A stretch of DNA of 64,000 nt from Stutzerimonas xanthomarina DSM 18231 (GTDB taxonomy: Bacteria > Pseudomonadota > Gammaproteobacteria > Pseudomonadales > Pseudomonadaceae), in assembly GCF_900129835.1 (NCBI RefSeq), contig NZ_FQXA01000006.1:1-64000 (forward strand). Reading direction: 5' to 3'. This document shows, one piece after another, positions 25,580 through 35,383 of this stretch (its first letter is position 1; each line of letters begins with the position of its first letter). The notes under the pieces are model-generated. The model saw only the letters and a program-made list of their open reading frames with translations. It was not told the origin of the DNA and did not search any database. The position numbers and the translations under genes were made by a program.

Positions 25580-25993
25580 ATGCTCAACAGGTCAGTCAAT
25601 TGGATCGTTGTACTGCTTTTGCTCGCCGCTGTTGCTGGCTGTACGACCGCTCCGCCGAAGGAACCGACAGCAGGTCAGCCGCCGGCGTCTGTGACCGGGC
25701 AGCTGATCGGCTCCGGCAAGGCTTCGTACTACGGAAGCCAGCATCACAACAAGTTGACCGCCAGCGGTGAGCGCTTCGATCAGGGCGCGCTGACCGCAGC
25801 TCACCGCACCCTGCCCTTCGGTACTCACGTGCGGGTCATCAACACGCGCAATGGCAAAAGCGTGGTGGTCCGCATCAACGACCGGGGGCCATTCGTGCGG
25901 GGGCGCATTATCGACCTGTCAAAAGCGGCCTTTCAGAGCATCGCCAGCACCCGCTCGGGGATCATCCGGGTGCGCCTGGAAAAGGTTGAGTAG
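25580..25993 (+). CDS. RlpA-like lipoprotein (double-psi beta-barrel)
   Basis: A 137-residue lipoprotein. Lipobox AVAGC places the lipid at Cys21. The mature domain has the RlpA-like double-psi barrel: [64 protein letters not shown], with His and Asp positions of the lytic transglycosylase site (NDRGPF). It lacks the SPOR domain of full RlpA, so it is shorter and may not localise to the septum in the same way. GAAGG precedes the start. It is solitary. Confidence 0.85.
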   Translation: MLNRSVNWIVVLLLLAAVAGCTTAPPKEPTAGQPPASVTGQLIGSGKASYYGSQHHNKLTASGERFDQGALTAAHRTLPFGTHVRVINTRNGKSVVVRINDRGPFVRGRIIDLSKAAFQSIASTRSGIIRVRLEKVE

Positions 25994-26076
25994 CCGAACA
26001 AATCCTTTGCAGGCGGCATCAAGTCGGGGCGCAGCGTGCCGATAAATTGTCACGTCCCCTCCCGCCCGGTGCTTCC

Positions 26077-27390
26077 ATGTTCAATGGCCAATTAAAAAAA
26101 CAACTCGAAGAACAAGCCTCAGAGCTTTCGCTGCTTCGCCAGCTGCGAGACCAGATGAACGCGACACTGCTGTCGATCACGCTCGACACCGAGTTCCGAA
26201 TGGCCGCCATCAACCCGGCATTTGCCAAGACGCTCGGCTACACAGTCGAGCAGCTGCAAGGCCGGCCAATGGCTGAAATTGTCCCGGCGTACGTCAAGAA
26301 CCTGCCCTGCTTCCACAATTTCCGGGCCGCTGTCGCCAAGCTCGCACCCGTTAGCGATGACTACCGTTTTCTGCGCACCGACGGCAGCCTGGCGTGGTTG
26401 CACATCGACTGGTTCCCGATCAAGAACGCCCAGGGCAGCTTGCTGCAGATGAGCGGCTATGCGCGTGAAGTGACCAAGGAACTGCAGCTCGCCAAGGAAA
26501 ACGAGGCGTTCATCAACGCACTGCTTCGCTCCACCGCTGTGATCCAATTCAACCTGGACGGCACCGTCGTAACGGCCAACGATCAATTCCTGCAAGGCAT
26601 GGGTTATTCGCTCAAGCAGATCGTCGGCAAGCATCACAGTATGTTCTGCACCACCGAAGAAGCGTCTTCGCAGTCCTACAAGGCCTTCTGGCAGACCCTC
26701 AATCGCGGCGAATTCGTCGCCAATCGCTTCAAGCGCATCGACAGCATGGGCAGGGACGTCTGGCTGGAAGCGACGTACAACCCGGTCTACGACACCGAGG
26801 GCAATCTCTGCAAGGTCGTGAAGTTCGCCAGCGTTGTGTCCGAGCAGGTCGCGCGTGAGGAAGAAGTTCGCGAAGCGGCCAGCATCGCCTACGACGTGTC
26901 CCGCAAGACGGACACCAGTGCCGAGCGCGGCGCCGTAGTGGTCAAGGATACGGTGGCGACCATGCAGCGCATCGCCGAGGAAGTCGAATCAGCCACTCAG
27001 GGTATCGAGGCGCTGGGCCAGCAGTCCCATCTGATCAGCTCCATCGTGCAGACCATCGGCGGCATCGCCGCTCAGACCAACCTGCTCGCGCTCAACGCCG
27101 CCATCGAAGCGGCGCGTGCCGGTGAGCAGGGTCGCGGGTTTGCGGTCGTCGCCGATGAGGTACGCCAACTGGCCGGCCGCACCAGCGCGGCCACCGAGGA
27201 AATCGTCAGCGTGGTCCAGAAAAACCAGGCGCTGGTCGACGAAGCCGTACGGGAAATGGCCAACAGCCGCGAGCAAGCCGCTCAGGGTCTGTCCCTCGCC
27301 AACCAGGCCGGCGCGGTGATCGTCGAGATCCAGGACGGCGCCAAACAGGTCGTTAGCGCCGTTGGCCGCTTCGCCAACGAGCTGAAATAA
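26077..27390 (+). CDS. Soluble double-PAS methyl-accepting chemotaxis protein (BdlA-like architecture)
   Basis: A 437-residue receptor without a transmembrane segment. After a coiled start ([20 protein letters not shown]) come PAS1 (about 30-140) and PAS2 (about 150-265: [17 protein letters not shown], then [20 protein letters not shown]), and a signalling domain whose tip is [24 protein letters not shown]. aeruginosa BdlA and Aer2-like proteins have related layouts; PAS pairs often bind flavin or heme, but no ligand residue is certain. The signalling helix ends soon after the hairpin, so adaptation sites may be few. ATG 26077 is preceded only by a weak ribosome site. Confidence 0.85.
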   Translation: MFNGQLKKQLEEQASELSLLRQLRDQMNATLLSITLDTEFRMAAINPAFAKTLGYTVEQLQGRPMAEIVPAYVKNLPCFHNFRAAVAKLAPVSDDYRFLRTDGSLAWLHIDWFPIKNAQGSLLQMSGYAREVTKELQLAKENEAFINALLRSTAVIQFNLDGTVVTANDQFLQGMGYSLKQIVGKHHSMFCTTEEASSQSYKAFWQTLNRGEFVANRFKRIDSMGRDVWLEATYNPVYDTEGNLCKVVKFASVVSEQVAREEEVREAASIAYDVSRKTDTSAERGAVVVKDTVATMQRIAEEVESATQGIEALGQQSHLISSIVQTIGGIAAQTNLLALNAAIEAARAGEQGRGFAVVADEVRQLAGRTSAATEEIVSVVQKNQALVDEAVREMANSREQAAQGLSLANQAGAVIVEIQDGAKQVVSAVGRFANELK

Positions 27391-27572
27391 CCGCGTCGGA
27401 TGACCGGTCTGGATGCATGGAGCAGTCCGTGCATCCGCCTCCCCTGTGTTTGGTCGCTCTCGATGCGAATCCGTTCACTCCGAAGCACGCCGAAACACGC
27501 AAGCGCCACGCCATCCAGTCTGAGAGTTCACCCCGTCGAGCTGGGCGCGAGAAGTGGCTGATTTGCCAGGAG

Positions 27573-28760
27573 TCAGCTTACCGTCGTGCTCATCGGACGC
27601 GCAAAACGGTACGTGGCGAAACAGCACAGCACCACGCCGCTCAACGCCAGCAAGCCGCCGACGATGCCGACATTGCTCAGTCCCAGATGAAGCGTGACCA
27701 GGCTCCCCAGCAGCGCGCCGCCGCCAATCCCGACGTTGTAGATGCCGGAGAACATGGCCATGGCGACGTCGGTCGCATCGGACGCGAGGTTAAGCACCTT
27801 GGTCTGCAACGCCAGACCGAAGCACATCCCGGCGATTCCCCAGACCACCACCAGCGCACCTAGCAATGAGCTGTCCCGCGCGGCGGGCAGCAACAGCAGC
27901 AGGCAGGTCGCCATGGCCGAAATTGCCGCGATCAGAAAGCCCCTCGGGTAGCGACCGCTGTAACGACTGAACAGCACCGAACCCAGGATGCCGGCGCCGC
28001 CGAAGAGCAACAGCAGCACCGTCGTCATTTCACCGCTGAGGTGCGCAATGGTCTGGGCGAAAGGCTCGATATAGGTGTAAGCGGTGAACTGCGCCGTGAT
28101 CACCAGCGCAGTCAGCACGTATGCGGCCACCAACGCTGGGCGCTTGAACAGCACCGGCAGACTGCGCAGCGATCCGGAGTTCTGGCTGGGCAGCAATGGC
28201 AGGGTGCGCGCCAGCACCACAACGACCAGCGCGGCGATCCCGGCAATGGACAGGAATGTCGTGCGCCAGCCGAGTGCTTCACCGACGACACGACCCAACG
28301 GAATGCCCAGCACCATGGCAAGTGCGCTGCCCGTCGCCAACAAGCCCAGCGCCTGAGCCTGCTTGCCTTCAGGCGCAACACGCACGGCTAACGATGCAGT
28401 GATCGACCAGAACACCGCGTGCGCCAGCGCGATGCCAATCCGACTGAGCATCAGCATGCCGAAGCTTGACGCCACGCTCGAGACCAGGTGGCTACCAATA
28501 AACACCACGAAGACGAACATCAGCAGCGTGCGGCGCTCGACATTGCGCGTCAGCAGCATCATCGGCAGCGACATCAACGCAACCACCCAGGCGTAGATGG
28601 TCAGCATCAAGCCGACCTGGGCGGGCCGCATATCGAACGAGCGCCCGATATCACTGAGCAAGCCGACCGGGACAAACTCGGTGGTGTTGAAGATGAAAGC
28701 GGCAAGAGCCAGTGCAACGACACTGAGCCAACTGCCGGGCTGGGCGTTCGATTCGTTCAT
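27573..28760 (-). CDS. sotB: SotB-type sugar efflux MFS transporter
   Basis: A 395-residue major facilitator with 12 predicted helices. The beginning, [26 protein letters not shown], is the signature of SotB/YdeA arabinose and isopropyl-thiogalactoside exporters. The MFS motif between TM2 and TM3 appears as [14 protein letters not shown]. The stated start is supported by alignment of the N-terminus; a longer frame lacks a good site. SotB exports sugars and some drug-like sugars and reduces sugar-phosphate stress. It is convergent with the chemoreceptor gene. Confidence 0.85.
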   Translation of the reverse strand: MNESNAQPGSWLSVVALALAAFIFNTTEFVPVGLLSDIGRSFDMRPAQVGLMLTIYAWVVALMSLPMMLLTRNVERRTLLMFVFVVFIGSHLVSSVASSFGMLMLSRIGIALAHAVFWSITASLAVRVAPEGKQAQALGLLATGSALAMVLGIPLGRVVGEALGWRTTFLSIAGIAALVVVVLARTLPLLPSQNSGSLRSLPVLFKRPALVAAYVLTALVITAQFTAYTYIEPFAQTIAHLSGEMTTVLLLLFGGAGILGSVLFSRYSGRYPRGFLIAAISAMATCLLLLLPAARDSSLLGALVVVWGIAGMCFGLALQTKVLNLASDATDVAMAMFSGIYNVGIGGGALLGSLVTLHLGLSNVGIVGGLLALSGVVLCCFATYRFARPMSTTVS

Positions 28761-29075
28761 GTAGACAGGTCTGACTGCGGTGCATTGGTGGAGGGATGCC
28801 GCGTGGCATCCGGGCACGAATGGCGATTGGAAGGTGACAAGCCGCTTGAAAGTCCACAACGCGGTCGCGCCGCTACTCCGAAGAAGTACGGGGATCGTTC
28901 ACAAAGGAATGTGTTTCAGGCGGAAGGTCTGAGCGGCGCGGATTCTACGCCTGCGGCTGAAGCCTGTCAGGCACGGGAGATGACGGCCGACCAATGGCGG
29001 CTGCGCCCAGCAAACAGCGCCTTGGAACGAGGCGTCCAAAGCGCTGGGGTGTTGCGATCAGTTGGTGAACCGCAA

Positions 29076-29513
29076 TTACGGGTTGAAGTAGGCCCGGGCG
29101 CGCGCCACTTCAGCGGCGGTCGGTGTATAGCTGGTCCACTGATCCTGCTCGTTCTTCTTGTAGCGCACCACACCCTTGGCCACATCGAACTCGTAGAACG
29201 GATAGACCTCACGCAGGTTGTAGAAGGCGGCGGGGGCGAAGAACAGGATGTCCGCCACGAGATAGCCACTGTTGAACTTCAGCGGGATCAGCCCGTACAT
29301 GGGCTCCATGCCGGCCTGCGTGGCGCGGAAGCGGTACTGACCGAAGCTGGTCGCCTTGTAGGTCTTGCTGACCGGATTCTTCAGCACCAGCGGCGCGTCA
29401 TCGTTGATCTTGACTGCGAGGCTGGGGTCGCTGGAGCGCAGCGAGGTGGTGGCGGTGCAGGCGGACAGCAGAACAGCCATCAGCGGCAGTGCGAGGAGGT
29501 GTTTGGTTTTCAT
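29076..29513 (-). CDS. Putative lipoprotein of unknown function
   Basis: A 145-residue protein with a signal and lipobox LLSAC (Cys19). The mature part has NSGYLVADILFFAPAAFYNLREVYPFYEFD, which contains a hydrophobic stretch and is reminiscent of Pseudomonas lipoproteins of unknown role. Two ATGs lie six bases apart; the second (29513) is chosen because AAGGG sits seven bases upstream, while it nearly touches the first. Solitary; followed by an SDR gene in the opposite direction. Confidence 0.65.
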   Translation of the reverse strand: MKTKHLLALPLMAVLLSACTATTSLRSSDPSLAVKINDDAPLVLKNPVSKTYKATSFGQYRFRATQAGMEPMYGLIPLKFNSGYLVADILFFAPAAFYNLREVYPFYEFDVAKGVVRYKKNEQDQWTSYTPTAAEVARARAYFNP

Positions 29514-29756
29514 CGTCATTCCCTTGCAGGTGGTTGGCGTAGACGGCTCGCTGTCGCCCTGCGCTGGGGTGCTGCGGCCGTCCGTTGGCGGGCGGCACTA
29601 TAGGGCAACGTCCGTGTTATGGCCATGTGACACTACGCCCAAGCAGCCTGTTTCCGATCACCGGTTCGTTCGAACGCTGCCACTCGGCACTCCGCCGAAA
29701 CTTTCCCAGCCGGGCACCAGCCGTATCTACAGAACCCATCCGACTCCGGAGCACCT

Positions 29757-30620
29757 ATGGCTTACCCGAAGATCCCTGCGCAGCAGCAGGACCGCTTGCC
29801 CGGCCGTGAAACCGAGATGCACCCGCAGGCCGAATTCATACGCGACAGCTACAAGGGCAGCGGCAAGCTCGCGGGCAAGGTCGCGTTGATCAGCGGCGGC
29901 GATAGCGGCATCGGTCGTGCTGCTGCGGTGCACTTCGCCCGTGAAGGCGCGGACGTCGCGATCATGTACCTCGACGAACACGAGGACGCCGAGAACGCCA
30001 AACGCATGGTGGAAGCCGAGGGCCAGCTCTGCCTGCTGTTACCCGGCGATATCCGTGACAGCCGCCACTGCAACGATGCCGTCGAGCAAACCGTGAAAAC
30101 CTTCGGCCGGCTGGACGTGCTGGTGAACAATGCCGGCCGCCAGGAGGTGCAGACGCGGCTCGAAGACATCACCGATGAGCAGTGGGAGAAGACCTTTGCC
30201 ACCAATATCCACGGCTACTTCTACCTCACCCGTGCTGCCCTGCCTCACCTGAAGGCTGGCGCCTCGATCATCAACACCACCTCGATAAATTCCTTTATCG
30301 GCAACCCGATACTGGTCGATTACACCTCGACCAAGGGCGCCATCGACGGGTTTACCCGCGCCCTGTCGCAACAACTGATCGAACGCGATATCCGCGTCAA
30401 CCAGATCGCGCCCGGTCCGATCTGGACCCCGCTGCAACCGCCATCGCTGGGCAAGCACGACCCGGAACTGCTCGAAGACTTCGGCAGCCAGATGCCAATG
30501 GGCCGCTGCGGTCAACCATCCGAGCTAGGCCCGGCCTACGTCTATCTGGCAAGCGAGGACTCGTCCTATGTCAGCGGCCAGACGATCCATATCAACGGCG
30601 GCAAAGTCGTTAACGGCTGA
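29757..30620 (+). CDS. Short-chain dehydrogenase/reductase (YghA-like)
   Basis: A 287-residue classical SDR. The 40-residue N-terminal extension (QQQDRLPGRETEMHPQAE) is typical of the YghA/general-stress type. TGxxxGxG is SGGDSGIGRAAA (45-56), NNAG is present (LVNNAGRQE), catalytic Ser in NTTSINSFIG, and YxxxK as YTSTK (about 194-198), then PGPIWTPLQ. GGAG precedes the ATG. Members are NADP-dependent and often induced in stationary phase or osmotic stress. Followed 209 bp later by a stress-type gene on the same strand. Confidence 0.88.
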   Translation: MAYPKIPAQQQDRLPGRETEMHPQAEFIRDSYKGSGKLAGKVALISGGDSGIGRAAAVHFAREGADVAIMYLDEHEDAENAKRMVEAEGQLCLLLPGDIRDSRHCNDAVEQTVKTFGRLDVLVNNAGRQEVQTRLEDITDEQWEKTFATNIHGYFYLTRAALPHLKAGASIINTTSINSFIGNPILVDYTSTKGAIDGFTRALSQQLIERDIRVNQIAPGPIWTPLQPPSLGKHDPELLEDFGSQMPMGRCGQPSELGPAYVYLASEDSSYVSGQTIHINGGKVVNG

Positions 30621-30829
30621 GCCGGTCACCCATCTACCTATTGGGCCGCACCAGTTCTGGCGCGGCCCGCCCAGGCCCCAAGGGCCCGAATCATTGGGTA
30701 ATGACCCGCTACGGAACCATCCGCCTGTCTCGCCCGCCCAATAATCAGGACGGCACGGCTCACCTGACCGGTCGAGACGCCCGCCGCGTATTTGAACCGC
30801 AGCCAGGTCTGCATACCCAAGGTGAAGTC

Positions 30830-31426
30830 ATGCCCCAGATCCTCCTAGCAGCGTTTGATCGTTACGCCGAAGCCGAGCAAGTCAAAACCGAGCTCATCAG
30901 CAAAGGGATAACCAGCGACGCCATCCAGATTTCCGCCTCGTTCAACCCGGACACGGTCGACAGCAGTCGCGTGGAGGTAATCGGCGAAGAGCCGGGCGAT
31001 GACGCCTCGGTAGCGGAGAAGATCGGCAGTTTCTTCGGCAAGGTTTTCGGTGACGACTCAAGCAAGCATGCCGGTCGTTACCCGGAAGCTGCTCGACGGG
31101 GTTCGACCATCGTGACCGTCACGCTGGACACCGATGATGAAGTCGCCATGGTCGAAGAGTTGATGGAGCGCAACGGCGCGATCGACATTGATGAGCGCAG
31201 CGCCAGCTGGGGCGAAGAGGAAGCGACCCCTGTCACCGCGAGTACCGAAACGCTGACCACCGGTTATCCCGATGCCGCCTCACTCAGCGTCGATGAACGC
31301 GAAGTAAACGGAACGGCCAGCGGTGATCGCGGCGCAGCGGACGGCTCGATTCCCGGGCGTGCCGAAAACGACAAGGCCGGGCGGCGTGACAACACGGCTG
31401 GGCGTGTGCGGATCGTTCCGCGCTGA
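30830..31426 (+). CDS. General stress protein 17M-like (YflT) domain protein
   Basis: A 198-residue protein. The N-terminal domain (about 1-110) resembles the YflT/general-stress-17M fold: LLAAFDRYAEAEQVKTELISKGI and later GSTIVTVTLDTDDEVAMVEELMERNGAIDIDERSA. The C-terminal 80 residues are low-complexity, hydrophilic and rich in Thr, Asp, Glu and Arg, so probably disordered. AAGGTG lies upstream of the ATG. Role unknown; position after a stress-type SDR suggests a shared general-stress response, which is inference. Confidence 0.65.
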   Translation: MPQILLAAFDRYAEAEQVKTELISKGITSDAIQISASFNPDTVDSSRVEVIGEEPGDDASVAEKIGSFFGKVFGDDSSKHAGRYPEAARRGSTIVTVTLDTDDEVAMVEELMERNGAIDIDERSASWGEEEATPVTASTETLTTGYPDAASLSVDEREVNGTASGDRGAADGSIPGRAENDKAGRRDNTAGRVRIVPR

Positions 31427-31511
31427 GATCATTTGCCGACCCGCGCAGGTCAGCCTCCACCTTTCTGAATAGCGGCTGACCTGACGCAACCGACCGCAAC
31501 CTCCGGTCGCA

Positions 31512-32294
31512 TCACTGCGGGACAAACACCTCGTCGAGCAGACTGTTCATGGCCTGAAATGCTCGCTCGGCCACTTCCGGATTGAACTCGTTGCGCCCAG
31601 GCACGTTGGCGTAAGGGTCGGTGAAGGAATGCACGGCGTTGCCATAGATGTTCATCTGCCAATCCACATCGGTGGCTTTCATCTCGGCGATGAACGCATC
31701 GACCTGTTCTTTCGGTACCGCCGGGTCGTCGGCACCATGCAACACCAGCACCGGCGCCTTGATCTGTTTGGCATCGTCCGGGTTCGGTGTATCGAGGTTG
31801 CCATGGAACGAGACGAAGGCGTCCAGATCGGAGCCAGACCGGGCCAACTCAAGAACTGCACCGCCGCCAAAGCAGAAACCGATCGCCGCCATCTTGCCGG
31901 TATCCAGCGCCACCACCTGCTGCGACCTGAACGCCTCGACCGCAGCCTGGGCCCGTTTGCGCATCAGCGGCCGATCGCCACGTACCGACGTGGCAGCCGC
32001 CTTGGCTTCATCCGGATTGGATGGCCGCACCGCCTTGCCGTACAGGTCAGCCATGAACACGACGTACTTATCCCCCGCCGCGCGCGCCGCCTTTTCAGCG
32101 GAGCGCTCGGTGACGCCCAACCAGTTGGGCACCATCAGCAAGCCGGGCCGCGGCGCGGTGACCGAATCGTCATAGGCGAGCAGCCCCTCATAGGTTTCAC
32201 CGGCGATTTCGTAGGCATGTGGCTTGACCACCACCGCCGCTTCGGCGGCACCGACCATCCCGGCCAGCGCCAGGGCAATACACGTCTTGTTCAT
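31512..32294 (-). CDS. Dienelactone hydrolase family protein (exported)
   Basis: A 260-residue alpha/beta hydrolase with a signal peptide (about 1-19). The nucleophile is Cys141 in GFCFGGG, as in dienelactone hydrolase; the acid is Asp in HGADDPAVP (about 188) and the base His221 in YGNAVHSF. Dienelactone hydrolase opens the lactone formed in chlorocatechol breakdown, but this exported form lies alone, outside any aromatic pathway cluster. Substrate uncertain. Confidence 0.85.
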   Translation of the reverse strand: MNKTCIALALAGMVGAAEAAVVVKPHAYEIAGETYEGLLAYDDSVTAPRPGLLMVPNWLGVTERSAEKAARAAGDKYVVFMADLYGKAVRPSNPDEAKAAATSVRGDRPLMRKRAQAAVEAFRSQQVVALDTGKMAAIGFCFGGGAVLELARSGSDLDAFVSFHGNLDTPNPDDAKQIKAPVLVLHGADDPAVPKEQVDAFIAEMKATDVDWQMNIYGNAVHSFTDPYANVPGRNEFNPEVAERAFQAMNSLLDEVFVPQ

Positions 32295-32408
32295 GGAGGC
32301 GTTCCTGCTCAGTGAGACGACTGTTCAACGGTAGCGGAAAACCCAGACCGTACCGGCTGGCCTTACCCTCAGACCATTTCGGTTTGTGTCGCCACCTTGC
32401 GAGCAGAG

Positions 32409-33161
32409 TCAGATCTGCTTGAGACGATGCTGCAGTGCTAGCGCATTAGCGGTCGCCGCCCCGCTGGCGGTGTTGTCGAAAATGCACCAGCTGGCTGTGT
32501 CCGCTGGTTGCGTAGCGCTTCGCTCAGCCAGCCGCTCGGTCAAGCCGTCGAGCCAATCGTCACCATACGAGGAGTAATAGATGCGCGGCGAGCCATGCAG
32601 ACGGTGATACGTGAAGCCATCCCAACCGCCCGGCTCGGCCGCGGCCGGAAAAGGCGCCGGGTCAGCCGCGACCCGTGCGACTCGAGCGTCTCGAAGCACC
32701 GGATCGGCATCGAGCCAGCTCGGATGGCGCGGCTCGATCGCCACCAGCCCGTCATAACGTGCTCTCAACGAGTCGATGAACGCTTGGGCGATGCTCGGCT
32801 CGTAAACCAGCGAAGGTGGCAGCTGCACCAGCAGGCAGCCTAGCTTGTCAGCCAAATGGCCACATTCGTTCAGAAACTGTTCGATCAGTTGATCGCAGCC
32901 AGCCAGCCGCCGTTCATGGGTGATCTGCTTGGGTACCTTGACGCTGAAACGAAACCCGACCGGCACGCTTTCCGCCCACTTGGCGTAGGTCGTGGGCCGA
33001 TGGGCTCGGTAAAACGAGCTGTTGATCTCGACAGCGGGTAAACGAGCCGCGTACCGCTGCAGGTGCGTGCCCTGCGCTGGAAACGCCGACCATTGCTCGC
33101 GCGGCAAGCTCCAACCGGCGGTGCCGAGCAGAACGGCGGGACCGTGGCTGACGATACTCAC
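32409..33161 (-). CDS. DUF72 family protein
   Basis: A 250-residue protein of the DUF72 family, TIM-barrel proteins of unknown function. LLGTAGWSLPREQW, EINSSFYRAHRPTTYAKWAESVP and FRFSVKVPKQITHERRL are the family's first motifs; the middle EPRHPSWLDADPVLR and YHRLHGSPRIYYSSYGDDWL follow. It lies immediately downstream of the mepA gene (36 bp). A second DUF72 gene, cut by the window edge, is at 63259-64000. Confidence 0.85.
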   Translation of the reverse strand: MSIVSHGPAVLLGTAGWSLPREQWSAFPAQGTHLQRYAARLPAVEINSSFYRAHRPTTYAKWAESVPVGFRFSVKVPKQITHERRLAGCDQLIEQFLNECGHLADKLGCLLVQLPPSLVYEPSIAQAFIDSLRARYDGLVAIEPRHPSWLDADPVLRDARVARVAADPAPFPAAAEPGGWDGFTYHRLHGSPRIYYSSYGDDWLDGLTERLAERSATQPADTASWCIFDNTASGAATANALALQHRLKQI

Positions 33162-33196
33162 TGGGCCGCACCCGTTACGTTTTGCATCTCAGCCGT

Positions 33197-34033
33197 CTAC
33201 TGACTGAACACAGCAGCGCAGGCAGCGGGCAGACGGCGACTTGGGCTGGCCATTGCCACCGGACGCGGGGTCGGGAGGATCGCTTCACAGCCCTCGCCCG
33301 GTGGCGGCGCTGGCTGGTCGACACAGTCGGTCGAGCCCTCCGGGCAGCGCAGACGGACATGCAGATGTTCGTCATGAAAAGGCCATGGGCGGATGCGTTG
33401 CAGCCAGGAACGGTCGTCCCACTCACGCTCACAGAGGTCTCGCTTGACCGCCGCATCGACGAAGATGCGCGCCACCTGTGAGTCCTGCGCGGCAAGGCGG
33501 ATCAGCTCCGCGTGTTGGTCGGTCCAACGTGTGCTGTCCAGTTCCCCGGTGGTTTCGTCGACCAGGATGGGTTGTTCGATCCCCTCGCGCTCGCTGCGGG
33601 CCAGCGGCGGCAGGTCCAGACGGAACCAGATGTCGACGTCCAGGCCGCTCTGGTGGCTGACATGCCCATAGGACATCGGGCCGCCGCGCGGCTGCGCCAT
33701 ATCGCCGACGAGCATGGGGCCGATGCCAGCCCCATCCAGCCGGCGACCAAGGTCCTGGATGTAATCAAGCAGCGCGGGATGCCCGTAGTGGCGGTTACGC
33801 TGCATATCGACGGCCTGGTAACCCTCACCTTCGGGCGGCAGCTGGACCGCGCCAGCCAGACACGCCGCACCGTGCTTACCGATGATCCGTGGCTCGCCGG
33901 GTAGCGGCGCGGTCACGCTGGACCAGTCCCGGTCCGCCGCGCTGACTGCAGAAACCAGCCATCCGGCCATACCGCAGGCCACCAGTGCCTGCCTGCAAAG
34001 TTGACTTAATACGCGGATGCGTTGACTGCTCAT
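33197..34033 (-). CDS. mepA: Penicillin-insensitive murein endopeptidase MepA
   Basis: A 278-residue periplasmic zinc peptidase with a signal peptide (about 1-33, ending VSA). The LAS-type metal site is given by SHQSGLDVDIW (His and Asp ligands) and PFHDEHLHVRLRCP (final His). GGPMSYGHVS is the preceding conserved segment. MepA cleaves D-Ala-meso-DAP and meso-DAP-meso-DAP cross-links in peptidoglycan. It has a C-terminal Pro-rich tail with CEAILPTPRPV. On the same strand as DUF72 (36 bp) and the upstream hydrolase. Confidence 0.88.
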   Translation of the reverse strand: MSSQRIRVLSQLCRQALVACGMAGWLVSAVSAADRDWSSVTAPLPGEPRIIGKHGAACLAGAVQLPPEGEGYQAVDMQRNRHYGHPALLDYIQDLGRRLDGAGIGPMLVGDMAQPRGGPMSYGHVSHQSGLDVDIWFRLDLPPLARSEREGIEQPILVDETTGELDSTRWTDQHAELIRLAAQDSQVARIFVDAAVKRDLCEREWDDRSWLQRIRPWPFHDEHLHVRLRCPEGSTDCVDQPAPPPGEGCEAILPTPRPVAMASPSRRLPAACAAVFSQ

Positions 34034-34071
34034 AGCGACTTCGAAGTCCTCCTATTGATCCGAACGTTAGA

Positions 34072-35169
34072 TCAGCGCTGCTGACGTGAAAGCCACTCCA
34101 GTCCAGGCCGGTAAAGCATGTCGTGCTCGCCCTCGAACAGCACCAGCTCGGTAGGACCCGATTTCAGGTACAGCAACACGTCGGCATCCGCCTCGGCGAA
34201 CTGCGGGAACTCGTCATTGCCCTTGGCCGATCGTCGGCGCAAGGCATCCGGCACCTGACGGGTTTCCATCAGTTGGTCGATCTGCTCCTGGGGGATGCGA
34301 TCCTGTTCGTTTGCCAGGTCGTTGAAGGCATGAAGCGCCTGCTCAGGCGGGACAGTGGTGTCATTAATGCCGTGAGCGATGAGTACGCGAATATCGCCCG
34401 CGACCTCCGGCACATAGCGACTCGGGCTGCGCTTGCGGCATTCATCAAAGGCGCTGGAGCCCTGAGTTGGCTCACCACCACAGGCCTGCTCGATTTCACC
34501 GGCGTACTTTTCGCCGCGCGCTTTGTTCCATTGGTGCCAGGTCACCAGGTCATAAACCGGCACCCAAGCCGCAACGCCGGCAAACACATCGGGATTACGA
34601 CTCGCCAGGTGCAGTGCATTCATCGCGCCGCCCGAATAGCCGAGCAGGTAGATTCGCGACTCGTCGATTTCAGCCTGTTCGCGCGCATATTCGAGCGCGT
34701 CCTGCATGTCAGAAATCGCCAGATCGGAGGCGGTCGATTCGGGACGGCCATCGTTCTGACCTCGGAAGTTCGGGTGAATGAATACCCAGTCGTTCGCAAT
34801 CGCGAACTGGCCCAGCGGAATGTCGATGTTCTGCAGGTAATCGGTGCTCCAGCTGTGCAGCACCATGAGCAGCGGCTTTTCCTTGTCTGAACCCGAATCG
34901 TAGAACAGCGCCGCCTGCTCGCTGTCATCGGCACTGGACGGAATCTTAATGTCCTTTATTTCTGGCGTTGCTTCACGCCAGCGGGACAGCTCGGCTATCG
35001 CCAGACCGCCCGGATAATTGGTGACCCGCAGAAGATCGCTGGGGTGCTCTAGATCCTCAGCCTGAACGCTCCCGACGCCAGCACCGGCCAGCATCAACAT
35101 CCCGAGCATGACCGCACAGATGACCCGCCCGAACAGATCGTTGGCGCGCCATGAAGGACCATCGCCCAC
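34072..35169 (-). CDS. Exported alpha/beta hydrolase of the prolyl-oligopeptidase type
   Basis: A protein of about 365 residues with a signal peptide (GRVICAVMLGMLMLAGAGVGSVQA). The catalytic core has an oxyanion part in LMVLHSWSTDYLQN, the nucleophile in LLGYSGGAMNALHLA, Asp in IAHGINDTTVPPEQ and His in FEGEHDMLYRP, giving a Ser-Asp-His triad. Close relatives are prolyl-oligopeptidase-family hydrolases. The N-terminus is uncertain: GTG 35169 gives a proper signal sequence with AGG upstream, whereas ATG 35109 lacks the positive end and longer frames run into the promoter of the opposite gene. Only 38 bp separate it from mepA. Confidence 0.72.
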   Translation of the reverse strand: MGDGPSWRANDLFGRVICAVMLGMLMLAGAGVGSVQAEDLEHPSDLLRVTNYPGGLAIAELSRWREATPEIKDIKIPSSADDSEQAALFYDSGSDKEKPLLMVLHSWSTDYLQNIDIPLGQFAIANDWVFIHPNFRGQNDGRPESTASDLAISDMQDALEYAREQAEIDESRIYLLGYSGGAMNALHLASRNPDVFAGVAAWVPVYDLVTWHQWNKARGEKYAGEIEQACGGEPTQGSSAFDECRKRSPSRYVPEVAGDIRVLIAHGINDTTVPPEQALHAFNDLANEQDRIPQEQIDQLMETRQVPDALRRRSAKGNDEFPQFAEADADVLLYLKSGPTELVLFEGEHDMLYRPGLEWLSRQQR

Positions 35170-35383
35170 TGGAACAGCCTGTAGTGAGTAGCTGCTTTCT
35201 CCGTGCGAAGCACCATAGCGTTGTCTCCCGCGAGTCGGTTTCGGGCGTATAGGATTTGCGACTCCGAGCAATTGCATACGTTCGCGATTCTGCGAGCCGA
35301 CGCATGGCCGCCTGCCATGCTGCTCGTATTGCGCGGCCTGATTGTCCAAACTTGCAGCACACCTGATCAGAGAGGCGTCGATC

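Noticed and set aside
28488-29603. 371-codon plus-strand open frame
   Set aside because: Antisense to sotB and the lipoprotein gene; no recognisable domain.
30641-30829. 63-codon upstream extension of the YflT-type gene
   Set aside because: Lacks a ribosome site, whereas AAGGTG precedes the internal ATG; the extra segment is basic and unlike the family.
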